This document shows, in pieces, positions 43,349 to 52,196 of a DNA stretch of 64,000 nt. Position 1 is the first letter of the stretch, and every line of letters begins with the position of its first letter. The notes beneath the pieces were generated by a model. The model saw only the letters and a program-made list of their open reading frames with translations, was not told the origin of the DNA and ran no database searches. Source of the DNA: JBEKUY01 sp049514555 (GTDB lineage Bacteria; Acidobacteriota; Terriglobia; Acidiferrales; UBA7541). A program made the translations under genes and the position numbers. Location: contig JBEKUY010000003.1 of assembly GCA_049514555.1 (NCBI GenBank), forward strand, positions 1 to 64,000, given 5' to 3'.

Positions 43349-43683
43349 GAAAACTGTCATCTTGTCTTGGTAGCGACCAGGGCGGGACGCCCTGCCCGCA
43401 TTGGATTCGCGGGCATCGGGGGGGGCTGCCCCAATTTCCCTCCGCAGCACAACCCAACCAGAGAAGCTCCAGAGGCGTCTATGACACAGGCGACAGCAGA
43501 CGCAGGGAATCCCTGGAATCTTCGTGTATCATATTGCGGTTCTGGAGACTACTGGAGGGTAAGCAATGCGTTTCCATTTCCGGCTAGGGGGAGCCGGGCG
43601 CCGGCGTGAGTCCGGCTGAAGGGAATGGAGGCAGGGACGGGACGGCATCACGATAGCCAGTCTTGCAGCCACCGAATGAACGA
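43349..43683. other. Intergenic leader with a predicted branched RNA fold upstream of the efflux pair
   Basis: No gene is supported here. GGCGGGACGCCCTGCCC near 43381 is a short hairpin. At 43573-43629 a closing stem, TCCATTTCC (43573-43581) / GGGAATGGA (43621-43629), encloses two hairpins: CCGGCT/AGCCGG (43580-43597) and GCCGG/CCGGC (43600-43616). Together they form a three-way junction ending 54 nt before the adaptor gene. The second hairpin resembles a piece of cobalamin riboswitches, but the rest of that core is missing. Confidence 0.4.
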
Positions 43684-44796
43684 ATGAGACCCAGAAGGTA
43701 CCGGGCAAAGGCAGTCGTCACATTCACTCTGAGCGCCCTCGCCAGTATAGGGTGCGGCAAACCACAAGCGGGACCACCCCCTTCTCCGGCGGTGCCGGTC
43801 ACCGTTGCCACGGTCGTGCAAAAGGCCGCGCCGGTGCTCTTGCGCACGATCGGCAACGTGGACGCGTATTCGACCGTTTCCGTTAAGGCGCAAGTGTCCG
43901 CCGAGCTGATGGAAGTGCGGTTCCGTGAGGGCCAGTTCGTTCGGAAGGGTGACTTGCTCTTTCTTCTGGACCGCCGGCCCTTCGATGCCGCGCTTCACCA
44001 GGCCGAGGCCACGCTGGCTCACGATCGCGCGCAGGCGGCCAACGCGCGGGTTGAAGCGCAGCGCTACGAGAAGCTCTGGCAGGGAGGCGTATCCCCGAAG
44101 GAGCAATTCGACCAGTACCGGACCGCTGCTGACGCGCTCGACGCTGCGGTGAAGGCCGACGACGCGGCGGTGGAGATGGCCAAACTCAACCTCGAGTACT
44201 GCTCCATCTATTCACCGATCGACGGCCAAACGAGCAACCTGATGGTCTATCCCGGAAACCTGGTGAAAGCCAACGACGTGCCGATTCTGGTCACCATCAA
44301 TCAGATCCAGCCGATTTACGTGGAGTTCACCATCGCGGAGGCGAGTCTGGCGGATGTGCGCGCGGCCATGCGCGGGCGTCCACTCACCGTCGAAGTGAGA
44401 ACCCAGGACAACCCCACCCAGCCGGAACGCGGCGTGCTGAACTTCATCAACAACCAAGTGGACACCACGACCGGCACAATCCACCTGAAAGCCACATTCT
44501 CCAACCAGGCGCGGCGGCTCTGGCCGGGACAATTCGTGGATGTGATGCTGCGCCTGGCCGAACAGCCGAATGCGATCGTGATCCCCGCGCAGGCGGTGCA
44601 GAGCGGGCAGGATGGCGCGTATGTCTTTGTCGTCCGGAAGGACGGCACGGTCGAGTCGCGGGCGGTGGTGGTGGCACGCTCGCTCGACGGTGAAAGCGTG
44701 ATCGACAAGGGTCTCGCCTCGGGCGAACGGGTGGTCACCGACGGCCAACTGCGGCTGGTACCGGGCGCAAAAGTGGCCGTCAGGAGCGGCTCTTAA
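43684..44796 (+). CDS. RND efflux periplasmic adaptor (membrane fusion protein)
   Basis: The 370-residue adaptor links an RND pump to an outer-membrane channel. It has an N-terminal signal with a possible lipid-attachment Cys24 (LASIGCGKP). The lipoyl/barrel-sandwich halves are VDAYSTVSVKAQVSAELMEV and LNLEYCSIYSPIDGQTSNLM, separated by a helical hairpin. The beta-barrel with NNQVDTTTGTIHLKATFSNQ and a membrane-proximal domain follow. An upstream TTG at 43663 is an alternative start. The pump gene begins 9 nt after the stop. Confidence 0.93.
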   Translation: MRPRRYRAKAVVTFTLSALASIGCGKPQAGPPPSPAVPVTVATVVQKAAPVLLRTIGNVDAYSTVSVKAQVSAELMEVRFREGQFVRKGDLLFLLDRRPFDAALHQAEATLAHDRAQAANARVEAQRYEKLWQGGVSPKEQFDQYRTAADALDAAVKADDAAVEMAKLNLEYCSIYSPIDGQTSNLMVYPGNLVKANDVPILVTINQIQPIYVEFTIAEASLADVRAAMRGRPLTVEVRTQDNPTQPERGVLNFINNQVDTTTGTIHLKATFSNQARRLWPGQFVDVMLRLAEQPNAIVIPAQAVQSGQDGAYVFVVRKDGTVESRAVVVARSLDGESVIDKGLASGERVVTDGQLRLVPGAKVAVRSGS

Positions 44797-44805
44797 GACT
44801 TCGCC

Positions 44806-47800
44806 ATGAACCTCGCGGCCATTTTTATTCGCCGTCCGATCATGACCACTCTGGTCATGTTCGCGATTCTCCTGTTTGGCGCGGCGGGGTACCACTTGCT
44901 GCCGGTCAGCGACTTGCCGAATGTGGATTTCCCGACGATCCTGGTGAATGCCAGCTTGCCCGGAGCGAACCCCGACACGATGGCCGCGTCTGTGGCCACC
45001 CCGCTCGAAAAGCAGTTTTCCACGATTGCAGGGCTTGACTCGATGAGTTCGACGAGCGCGCTCGGCGTGAGCAATATCACCCTGCAGTTTGTCCTGAGCC
45101 GCAACATTGACGCGGCCGGGCAGGACGTGGAAGCGGCGATCGCGCGCGCGGCGTCGCAACTCCCGCCGAACATGCCGACCCCGCCGACGTTCAATAAGGT
45201 GAACCCGGCTGACCAGCCGATCCTATATCTGGCGCTCAGCTCGCCGACGCTGCGGCTCTCCGACGTGGACGAATACGCCGAGACGCTGATGGCCCAGCGC
45301 ATCTCGATGGTGGATGGCGTGGCGCAGGTGGGCGTCTACGGTTCGCAGAAGTACGCCGTGCGCATCCAGCTCGACCCGCAAAGCCTGGCCTATCGCCAGA
45401 TCGGGATTGACGAGGTTTCTGCTGCGGTCCAGAACGCCAATGTGAACCTGCCGACGGGAACACTCTACGGCAGGCACCAGGCCTTCACCGTGCAGGCCAA
45501 CGGGCAGTTGCTGCGCGCGCCGGCGTACGAGCCGCAGATTGTCGCTTACCGCAACGGCTCGCCGGTGCGCCTGAGCCAAATCGGCCGGGCCATCGACAGC
45601 GTGCAGAACGACAAGGTTGCGAGCTGGTATAGCGGCACGCGCGCCATCGTGCTGGCCATTCAGCGCCAGCCGGGAACGAACACGGTTGAAGTCGTGAATT
45701 CCATCCGCAAGCTGTTGCCCTCGTTCCGCGAGCGGATGCCGTCGTCGGTCAATCTGGACATTCTCTACGACCGGTCGCAGTCCATTCGGGCGTCGGTCAA
45801 TGACGTGAAGTTTAGCCTGGTGCTGGCGATCTGTCTCGTCGTCCTCGTGATCTTTCTTTTTCTGCGGAATCTATCGGCCACGATCATTCCCTCGTTTGCC
45901 CTGCCGATGTCCATCATCGGCACGTTCGCGGTGATGTACGAGTTGGGCTACACGGTCGACAACCTTTCGCTGATGGCGCTGACGCTCTCGGTTGGCTTCG
46001 TCGTGGACGACGCCATCGTCATGCTCGAAAACATCGTGCGCCACATGGAGCTGGGGCAAGGAGTTGTGGAGGCGGCGTTCACCGGCTCGCGCGAGGTCGG
46101 CTTCACGATCCTCTCCATGACCCTGTCGCTGACAGCGGTGTTCTTGCCGGTGCTGTTGATGGGCGGGTTGTTGGGGCGCTTGTTGCACGAATTCGCGGTC
46201 GTCATCATGGCGGCGATCCTGGTATCGGGCTTTGTCTCGCTGACCCTGACGCCGATGCTGTGCAGCCGATTCCTGAAGCCGCCGAAACATGAGATCCGGC
46301 ACGGGCGCGTGTACATGGGTCTGGAGCACCTGTTCGCGCGGATGCTGCGGGGATACGAGGTTTCCCTCCAATGGGCGCTGCGACATCGCCGGGCGGTGGT
46401 GCTGTTTTCGCTTGTGATTGTTGGGGCCACGCTGTGGCAGTTCACCGCGATGCACTACGGCTTCCTCCCGAGCGAGGACACCGGCCAGATCTTCGCCTTC
46501 ACCGAGGCCGCGCAGGACGTTTCGTTTGAGGCGATGAGAGAGCACCAGAGGGAACTGAACCGGATCCTTGCGGCCGATCCGAACGTTATGAACTTCATGT
46601 CCAGCATCGGTGCGAGCGGTTCCAGCGCGACCCTGAACACCGGCCGTGCCTTCATCCGCATGAAACCGGCAAGTGAGCGACAGGTGGTCACGAGCGGCTG
46701 GTACCTCTGGCTCGAAGCCAAGTGCAACGGAGTGCCCGGCTTAGGCTGGCTCTTGCACAAGACCGCGCCGGCATTCTCCCATCGGATGAAAGTGGACGAG
46801 ATCATTGATTCGTTCCGGGCGCGCCTGCGGACCATCACCGGCCTGAATGTGTACATGCAGAATCCTCCTCCGATTCGGATCGGAGGGCAACTTACGAAAA
46901 GCCAGTATCAGTTCGCGTTGCAGAGTCCGGACACGAAGGAGCTATACCAGGTAGCCCGCGATTTCCAAGAGCGTGTCCGCGAGGTGCCCGGCTTGAACGA
47001 CGTGACCACGGACATGCTGATTAGCAGCCCCCAGGTCAATGTGGCCATCGATCGGGACAAGGCGGCGGCACTCGGCGTGAGCGCCGAACAGATTGAAGAT
47101 GCCTTGTACACCGCTTACGGCTCCCGGCAGATCTCCACGATCTATACGCCCACCAATGAGTACTGGGTGATCATGGAACTCGAGCCGCAGTATCAGCTCG
47201 ATCCTTCCGCCATAGCGATGCTTTATGTGCGCTCCAGCGGGGGGCAGCTCGTTCCGCTCAATACCGTGGCGCGGCTCGAGAACGGTGTCGGACCGTTGAC
47301 CGTAAATCACATCGGCCAGCTTCCTGCCGTGACGGTCTCTTTCAACTTGAAGCCCGGCTTCTCTCTCGGCGATGCCGTGAACGAAGTTGGTCGGCTGGCG
47401 CACGAGTCGCTGCCCCAGTCGGTGAGCACGAGTTTTCAGGGTGCGGCGCAAGCGTTCCAATCGTCGCTCGCCGGTATGGGCCTGCTGCTCCTGCTGGCAA
47501 TTCTCGTGATTTACATCGTTCTCGGAATCCTGTACGAGAGCTTCATCCATCCGCTGACGATTCTTTCCGGGCTGCCTTCGGCTGTCTTTGGCGCGCTGCT
47601 CACCCTGCAGCTCTTCCAGCTGGAGCTGAATATCTATGGTTTTGTGGGCATCATCATGCTCATCGGCATCGTAAAGAAAAACGCGATCATGATGATCGAC
47701 TTCGCGCTGGTGCAGCAGCGCGTCCAGGGCAAGCCGGCGGCCGAGGCCGTCTTCGCCGGCGCGCTGATCCGCTTCCGCCCGATCATGATGACGACCATGG

Positions 47801-48030
47801 CCGCATTGATGGGTACACTGCCAATCGCCATCGGGATTGGAGCAGGCGCCGACGTGCGCCGGCCGCTTGGCCTGACCGTTGTTGGTGGACTGCTGTTCTC
47901 CCAGGTGGTGACTCTCTACCTTACGCCGGTGCTTTACATTTATATGGACTCCTTCCAGGCTCGGCTGTCCCGCGGCCGGCGTGCGGCTGGCGTGGAGATG
48001 CAGCCGGAGCCGGCCGGGCCGGGGACTTGA
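44806..48030 (+). CDS. RND efflux pump permease (AcrB/MdtB-like)
   Basis: This 1,074-residue proton-driven inner-membrane transporter has twelve expected TM helices. It begins IFIRRPIMTTLVMFAILLFG, with the family SDLPNVDFPTILV segment. TM4 carries the proton-relay pair in GFVVDDAIVMLENIVRHME, and TM10 has the conserved Lys in GIVKKNAIMMIDFAL. Sequence features resemble the MdtB/MuxB multidrug group rather than metal exporters. Its adaptor is directly upstream. No TolC-like channel is in the window, so it probably uses one encoded elsewhere. Confidence 0.95.
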   Translation: MNLAAIFIRRPIMTTLVMFAILLFGAAGYHLLPVSDLPNVDFPTILVNASLPGANPDTMAASVATPLEKQFSTIAGLDSMSSTSALGVSNITLQFVLSRNIDAAGQDVEAAIARAASQLPPNMPTPPTFNKVNPADQPILYLALSSPTLRLSDVDEYAETLMAQRISMVDGVAQVGVYGSQKYAVRIQLDPQSLAYRQIGIDEVSAAVQNANVNLPTGTLYGRHQAFTVQANGQLLRAPAYEPQIVAYRNGSPVRLSQIGRAIDSVQNDKVASWYSGTRAIVLAIQRQPGTNTVEVVNSIRKLLPSFRERMPSSVNLDILYDRSQSIRASVNDVKFSLVLAICLVVLVIFLFLRNLSATIIPSFALPMSIIGTFAVMYELGYTVDNLSLMALTLSVGFVVDDAIVMLENIVRHMELGQGVVEAAFTGSREVGFTILSMTLSLTAVFLPVLLMGGLLGRLLHEFAVVIMAAILVSGFVSLTLTPMLCSRFLKPPKHEIRHGRVYMGLEHLFARMLRGYEVSLQWALRHRRAVVLFSLVIVGATLWQFTAMHYGFLPSEDTGQIFAFTEAAQDVSFEAMREHQRELNRILAADPNVMNFMSSIGASGSSATLNTGRAFIRMKPASERQVVTSGWYLWLEAKCNGVPGLGWLLHKTAPAFSHRMKVDEIIDSFRARLRTITGLNVYMQNPPPIRIGGQLTKSQYQFALQSPDTKELYQVARDFQERVREVPGLNDVTTDMLISSPQVNVAIDRDKAAALGVSAEQIEDALYTAYGSRQISTIYTPTNEYWVIMELEPQYQLDPSAIAMLYVRSSGGQLVPLNTVARLENGVGPLTVNHIGQLPAVTVSFNLKPGFSLGDAVNEVGRLAHESLPQSVSTSFQGAAQAFQSSLAGMGLLLLLAILVIYIVLGILYESFIHPLTILSGLPSAVFGALLTLQLFQLELNIYGFVGIIMLIGIVKKNAIMMIDFALVQQRVQGKPAAEAVFAGALIRFRPIMMTTMAALMGTLPIAIGIGAGADVRRPLGLTVVGGLLFSQVVTLYLTPVLYIYMDSFQARLSRGRRAAGVEMQPEPAGPGT

Positions 48031-48134
48031 ACGGACCGCTCGGTGGCACGCGCTGAGGACCGGTCGGCCTTCTGCATGAGACTGCACTGAAGAAGTGAGC
48101 GCAGCGAACAATGGAAATGTGGGAAGCGTAAGGA

Positions 48135-48163
48135 TTGACAGGGACGGGATGACGGACTATGGA
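48135..48163 (+). promoter_or_regulatory. Possible promoter upstream of mug
   Basis: A consensus TTGACA (48135-48140) is 17 nt from TATGGA (48158-48163). The -10 is imperfect. The leader to mug would be about 160 nt and includes a small ORF. Confidence 0.4.
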
Positions 48164-48247
48164 TAGTGGGGCAAAAAGGCGCCGGGGGAAGAGGTTTAGC
48201 GCGGACGGGCGCAATCGGGACATCGCTGGAGCGTGCGGAGGGTACTG

Positions 48248-48331
48248 ATGAATCCGTACCGATGCGGACTTGGACTGCGAATGCTCGAGCGCTGCGCTGA
48301 ACACTTGCGCGTGTGGATGGACCCGGCGTAA
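48248..48331 (+). CDS. Possible 27-codon leader ORF directly before mug
   Basis: ATG at 48248 opens a 27-residue frame (MNPYRCGLGLRMLERCAEHL and seven more residues) whose TAA touches the mug ATG with no gap (TAAATG). It may be chance. If translated, it would couple initiation of mug. There is a GGAGGGTACTG site 5' of its ATG, whereas mug has no clear ribosome site of its own. Confidence 0.3.
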   Translation: MNPYRCGLGLRMLERCAEHLRVWMDPA

Positions 48332-48841
48332 ATGCGCACACTACCGGATTACCTTCGAAGGGGAATGAAGCTGATCATCGTGGGGTGCAACCCCGGCGAG
48401 CATTCGGTCCGGGCGGGGCACTACTACGCCGGACGGGGAAACACGTTTTGGGAACTGCTCCACAAAGGCGGTGTGATCCCCGAGCCCATCGATTATCGGG
48501 ACGACCGGCGGATCATCGAGTTTGGCGTGGGGCTTACGGATCTCGTGAAGCGCCCGACGAAGAGTGTCGGTGACCTGACGCGGGAGGACTTCGCGGAAGG
48601 GCGCGTCATGCTGTCGCAAAAGCTGGAAGAACTCGCGCCGCACGTCGTGGCGTTCCACGGCAAGCTGACCTACGAGAGATATTCCCAGCGGAAGTGCGCT
48701 CTGGGCCTGCAGAAGGAATCGCTGTACGGCGCGAGGATTTTCGTGCTCCCCTCAGCGAGCGGCGCGAACGCGACAGGCCGGAGGCAGAAGCTGGTGCATT
48801 TTCGGAAGCTCGGCGCGCTGCTGAAGAAGCTGGGCGCCTAG
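48332..48841 (+). CDS. mug: G/U mismatch-specific DNA glycosylase (Mug/TDG family)
   Basis: Mug-type enzymes excise uracil or ethenocytosine opposite guanine in base-excision repair. The 169-residue protein shows motif 1 as LIIVGCNPGEHSVRAGHYYA (family GINPG...GHHFA) followed by GRGNTFWELLHKGG. Motif 2 is VLPSASGANA near the C-terminus (family LPSTSGLN). The length matches E. coli Mug (168). The start at 48332 aligns with the Mug N-terminus. Confidence 0.92.
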   Translation: MRTLPDYLRRGMKLIIVGCNPGEHSVRAGHYYAGRGNTFWELLHKGGVIPEPIDYRDDRRIIEFGVGLTDLVKRPTKSVGDLTREDFAEGRVMLSQKLEELAPHVVAFHGKLTYERYSQRKCALGLQKESLYGARIFVLPSASGANATGRRQKLVHFRKLGALLKKLGA

Positions 48842-48956
48842 ATCTAGCGTCGTCCCCAATTCCTCGATCGCGCCTGGAGTCATCTCCTCCCGCAAAAAAC
48901 AGCAATCGATGGCAGCGGCAGTGGAATGGCTTGAAAAAAGCAAGGTACAATGCAGC

Positions 48957-49586
48957 GTGCCCCAGAGTACTGGAGACCTGTGTCTGTTCCCGACTGTGCT
49001 GTTGGCGCTTTTGTCGTGCGCTCCAGCCGCTTGGTCGCAAGCGGGTCCGGATAAAGGTGCCCACGAGCTTGAACTGTTCGCTGGCGGCGGCCCCGGCACC
49101 ACCGGCGGTGTGTCAGGCACCGGCGTATGGAATGCCGGCGCGCGCTACGGCTGGGTTCTGACCGGGCCGCATGGCCCCGGCATCTTGCGCGGCCGCTTCG
49201 AGTATGCGCTGGACGCGGTGCCCGTGTTTGTGATCTTCCAACCTGGCGGCGTGGCCTACGGAGTCAGCTTCGATCCCTTCGCCTTGAAATGGAACTTCGA
49301 CACGCGCGGCCGCGTCGCGCCCTATGCCGAGTTGAGCGGCGGCGTACTGTTCACGAACCGCCAGGTGCCAGCCGGAATTTCCAGAGTGAATTTCACTCCC
49401 AGTGCGGCCGGAGGGATCCAGTTTCTTCGCAGCCGGTTCAAGTGGAGCGTGGAAATCCGCTACATGCATATTTCCGATGCCGGCCTGACCACCCTGAATC
49501 CCGGCATCAACACGATCCAGGTGCGCCTCGGCTTTGGCCTATTCACCCACGGCCGGGAGAAGTCCGATCGTAGCAATTCGCCGTGA
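48957..49586 (+). CDS. PagL-like outer-membrane lipid A 3-O-deacylase family protein
   Basis: This is a predicted small outer-membrane barrel of the acyloxyacyl hydrolase/PagL family, which removes the 3-O acyl chain of lipid A. The signal segment is LFPTVLLALLSCAPAAWSQ. Barrel strands follow, and near the C-terminus IRYMHISDAGLTTLNPGINT contains the family H-x-S pair and the NPGxN turn. The catalytic Glu of Pseudomonas PagL has no clear counterpart. The GTG at 48957 gives a compact signal peptide. An ATG at 48909 in the same frame would add 16 residues. Confidence 0.7.
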   Translation: MPQSTGDLCLFPTVLLALLSCAPAAWSQAGPDKGAHELELFAGGGPGTTGGVSGTGVWNAGARYGWVLTGPHGPGILRGRFEYALDAVPVFVIFQPGGVAYGVSFDPFALKWNFDTRGRVAPYAELSGGVLFTNRQVPAGISRVNFTPSAAGGIQFLRSRFKWSVEIRYMHISDAGLTTLNPGINTIQVRLGFGLFTHGREKSDRSNSP

Positions 49587-49617
49587 GCCGCCCATCGCCA
49601 GGAAACGAACGTAGCAA

Positions 49618-50202
49618 GTGAGCGTGCAAACCATCGCTGTGCTCGGCGCTAGGTCGTTGGGGAAGGGAATCGCGTGTGCCGCAGCATTGGGCGGATACCG
49701 GACAATCCTCGAAGACATGTCGGCGGCGACGCTCGATCGGGGACTGGCGTGGATTCGCGACTCGCTCGAGAAAGCCGTCGCCCGGGGGGAAATGACGCCG
49801 CGAGCGCGCGATGCGGCGCTCGGGCGAGTCTCGACGATGCGGACGGTGGAGGATGCTTGCCGCGAGGCCCACTTGGTGATCGAAGCGCTTCCGGAAGAAA
49901 TGGAGCTGAAGATTGAGATCTTCACGCTGCTCGGCAAGTTCGCGAGACCCGGAGCGATCTTCGCGAGCACTGCGGAGTCGCTCTCGGTCACGGAGATGGC
50001 GTCGGTGACAGTTTGCGAGGACCGCTGTGTTGGCATGCGCTTCTCCGCGCCGCTGGCCGAAGCGAAACGGCTCGAGATTGTACGCGGGCGCGAAACCTCC
50101 GAGGAAACCGTCGCGGCCTGCCGCGAAGTGGGGCAGCGCATGGGGATGAATGTGGTGGTCGTACGTGAGTCGCCGGCCGGACGCCAAACTCCCAGTCGTT
50201 AA
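49618..50202 (+). CDS. Truncated 3-hydroxyacyl-CoA dehydrogenase-like protein (NAD domain only)
   Basis: The 194-residue protein matches only the NAD-binding half of 3-hydroxyacyl-CoA dehydrogenases. It has the Rossmann start IAVLGARSLGKGIACAAALG (family GAGxMGxGIA), HLVIEALPEEMELKIEIF and ASTAESLSVTEMA. The catalytic His of the usual MHFFNP motif is Arg141 (GMRFSAP), and the C-terminal dimerisation/substrate domain is missing. It is therefore unlikely to act as a dehydrogenase. Whether it is decaying or repurposed is unclear. GTG start, with a second GTG at 49624. Confidence 0.75.
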   Translation: MSVQTIAVLGARSLGKGIACAAALGGYRTILEDMSAATLDRGLAWIRDSLEKAVARGEMTPRARDAALGRVSTMRTVEDACREAHLVIEALPEEMELKIEIFTLLGKFARPGAIFASTAESLSVTEMASVTVCEDRCVGMRFSAPLAEAKRLEIVRGRETSEETVAACREVGQRMGMNVVVVRESPAGRQTPSR

Positions 50203-50371
50203 CCAGGAAAGCAACGAAGACGTCCTTCCTCGCCGCAGGAATGACGTGTGTCTGCATAACGAGGCAAATCCGATTTGACGGAGACTCAGGAATTCCGTTA
50301 GCAGTCGGACTCTGCATAGCGCGGCGCCCGCCGCGCGGAACCGTTGGTAGATTTCTGGTACCATCGTCGCC

Positions 50372-50911
50372 ATGACGAACCTTGCCGAAAGAATCGTCAT
50401 TCGCCAGGGCGACCTGACCGAAATGGATACCGACGCTATTGTGAACGCGGCGAACAACGACCTGATTCTGGGAGGCGGAGTAGCAGGAGCGATCCGGCGA
50501 AAGGGCGGAGATGAGATTCAGAAGGAATGTAGCGCGATCGGTCAGGTGCCGGTCGGTTGGGCGGCGATCACGACCGGCGGAAAGCTGAAAGCGAAGCACG
50601 TAATTCACGCGGCGAGCATGCAGCTTGGCGGAAGGACGACGGCCGAGGCACTTCGGAGCTCGACGGCGCACGCTCTGCGAATTGCCGCGCAGAGAGAGTT
50701 GAAGACGATCGCGTTCCCGGCAGTCGGGACCGGCATCGCGGGGTTTCCACTGGATGACTGCGCGGAGATCATGCTGCGCGAGGTGCTGCGGCATCTCAAC
50801 GGGCCGACCACGCTCGTAACCGTGTATTTCGTGCTCATTGACGGCGCGGCGCGCGACGTATTTGAGGCGGCCCGGCAAAAGCTCTTGAGCGAGGGCGCCG
50901 CTGCGGAGTGA
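50372..50911 (+). CDS. Macrodomain protein (ADP-ribose binding or hydrolysis)
   Basis: The 179-residue single-domain protein has the macrodomain core: IRQGDLTEMDTDAIVNAANN, LGGGVAGAIRRKGG and FPAVGTGIAGFPLDDCAEIM. These form the ADP-ribose pocket (the NAANN and GGGVAGAI loops). Bacterial members remove ADP-ribose from proteins or process O-acetyl-ADP-ribose. Substrate specificity cannot be read from the sequence, and no ADP-ribosyltransferase is nearby. It stands alone, 169 nt after the preceding gene. Confidence 0.93.
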   Translation: MTNLAERIVIRQGDLTEMDTDAIVNAANNDLILGGGVAGAIRRKGGDEIQKECSAIGQVPVGWAAITTGGKLKAKHVIHAASMQLGGRTTAEALRSSTAHALRIAAQRELKTIAFPAVGTGIAGFPLDDCAEIMLREVLRHLNGPTTLVTVYFVLIDGAARDVFEAARQKLLSEGAAAE

Positions 50912-51028
50912 GACCAGCGCGGAAGCCATAAGCGCACGGGGCGGGCGCTGCAGAAGTTCGCACCATGTGGCAAGTCCTCTTCGAATCGTCCCATCCGAAT
51001 CCCCAACACAAGAATTGAGACGGACGTA

Positions 51029-52159
51029 ATGCAGTCGCGCGCCCCGACGCCGCTTGCGGAGCTGCTTGCCGCCCGCATCCGCGCTTCCGGCCCCATGCCG
51101 TTTGCCGAGTACATGCGCGAGTGTCTTTACCATCCCGTCCACGGTTATTACGCCAAGGCGGAGGTGCGACGTTTTGCGGATTTCTACACCAGTGTGGACG
51201 TGCATCCGATCTTCGGCCGGCTGCTGGCGCGGCAGATCGCGGAGATGTGGGAGCGCCTGGAGCGGCCGGCAGGTTTTCAATTGATCGAAGCGGGGGCAGG
51301 AACGGGGAGGCTCGCAGCACAGGTGCTGGATCTTGCGAGGCGCGCTCTGCCGGATTTTTATCGGGCAGTTGAGTACGTCGCCGTGGAGCGGTCGGAGGCG
51401 CGGCGCCCGAGACTGAGGGCAGCTCTGGGCCCGCACGCCGCCGCGGGACACGCGAAGGTGGCCGCAGAAATGCCCCGGGAAATCGCCCTCGGCTGCGTAC
51501 TGTCCAATGAGTTGCTGGACGCGCTGGCAGTGCATCGCGTGGTGATGGAAGCGGGAGTGCTGCGCGAGATTTGCGTGGGATGCGAGGACCGCGGGCTTGT
51601 GGAGGTCCGCGCGCCGCTCTCGACCTGCGCGATTTCGGAATACTTCGCCACGCAGGGAATTGTGCTGCGCGATGCACAGCAGGCCGAAGCCGGACTCGAG
51701 GCATGCGAATGGGTCGAGGAGATGGGCCGGCGGCTGCGGCGCGGGTTTGTGCTGACCATCGACTACGGGCACCAAGCGGCGGAGCTGTACGACGAGCGGC
51801 ACATGCGCGGGACGCTGCTCGCTTACCGGCAGCACCGTGCCAGTGAGGAATATTGCGCGGCGCCGGGCGAGCAAGACTTGACGGCGCACGTGAACTTCAC
51901 CGCGCTCGAGACCTGGGGGAAGCGCTCAGGGCTGGAGCGCTTGGGGCTGGTCTCGCAAGCGCAATTCCTGATGGCGCTCGGGCGCGCGAACGAATTCGCG
52001 GACTTGTACGAAGAAGGGCAAGGCGAATCGGAGAAGATTCGGGCACGGTTGATGCTCAAGACGCTGATTTTTCCCGAAGGGATGGGAGAGACATTCCGGG
52101 TGCTGATTCAAGGAAAAGATGTAGGGAGCGCCAAGCTGACCGGTCTGGAGTCATTCTGA
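51029..52159 (+). CDS. SAM-dependent methyltransferase of the MidA/NDUFAF7 family
   Basis: This 376-residue protein belongs to the family that in mitochondria methylates an arginine of complex I subunit NDUFS2. Bacterial substrates are unproven. Visible features are MPFAEYMRECLYHPVHGYYA (family F..yM...LYhP..GYY), the SAM motif LIEAGAGTGRLAAQVL, and SNELLDALAVHRV. FVLTIDYGHQAAELY and GTLLAYRQHRASEEY come near the middle, with QAQFLMALG at the end. The length fits the family. It is convergent with the minus-strand gene at 52197. Confidence 0.9.
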   Translation: MQSRAPTPLAELLAARIRASGPMPFAEYMRECLYHPVHGYYAKAEVRRFADFYTSVDVHPIFGRLLARQIAEMWERLERPAGFQLIEAGAGTGRLAAQVLDLARRALPDFYRAVEYVAVERSEARRPRLRAALGPHAAAGHAKVAAEMPREIALGCVLSNELLDALAVHRVVMEAGVLREICVGCEDRGLVEVRAPLSTCAISEYFATQGIVLRDAQQAEAGLEACEWVEEMGRRLRRGFVLTIDYGHQAAELYDERHMRGTLLAYRQHRASEEYCAAPGEQDLTAHVNFTALETWGKRSGLERLGLVSQAQFLMALGRANEFADLYEEGQGESEKIRARLMLKTLIFPEGMGETFRVLIQGKDVGSAKLTGLESF

Positions 52160-52196
52160 GCGCATGGGTCCGAGGCCGCACGTCTGTCGTGAAGAA

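Noticed and set aside
43561..43640. Cobalamin riboswitch
   Set aside because: Only one hairpin resembles it. The conserved core and the downstream pairing segment are missing, and the adjacent genes are efflux genes.
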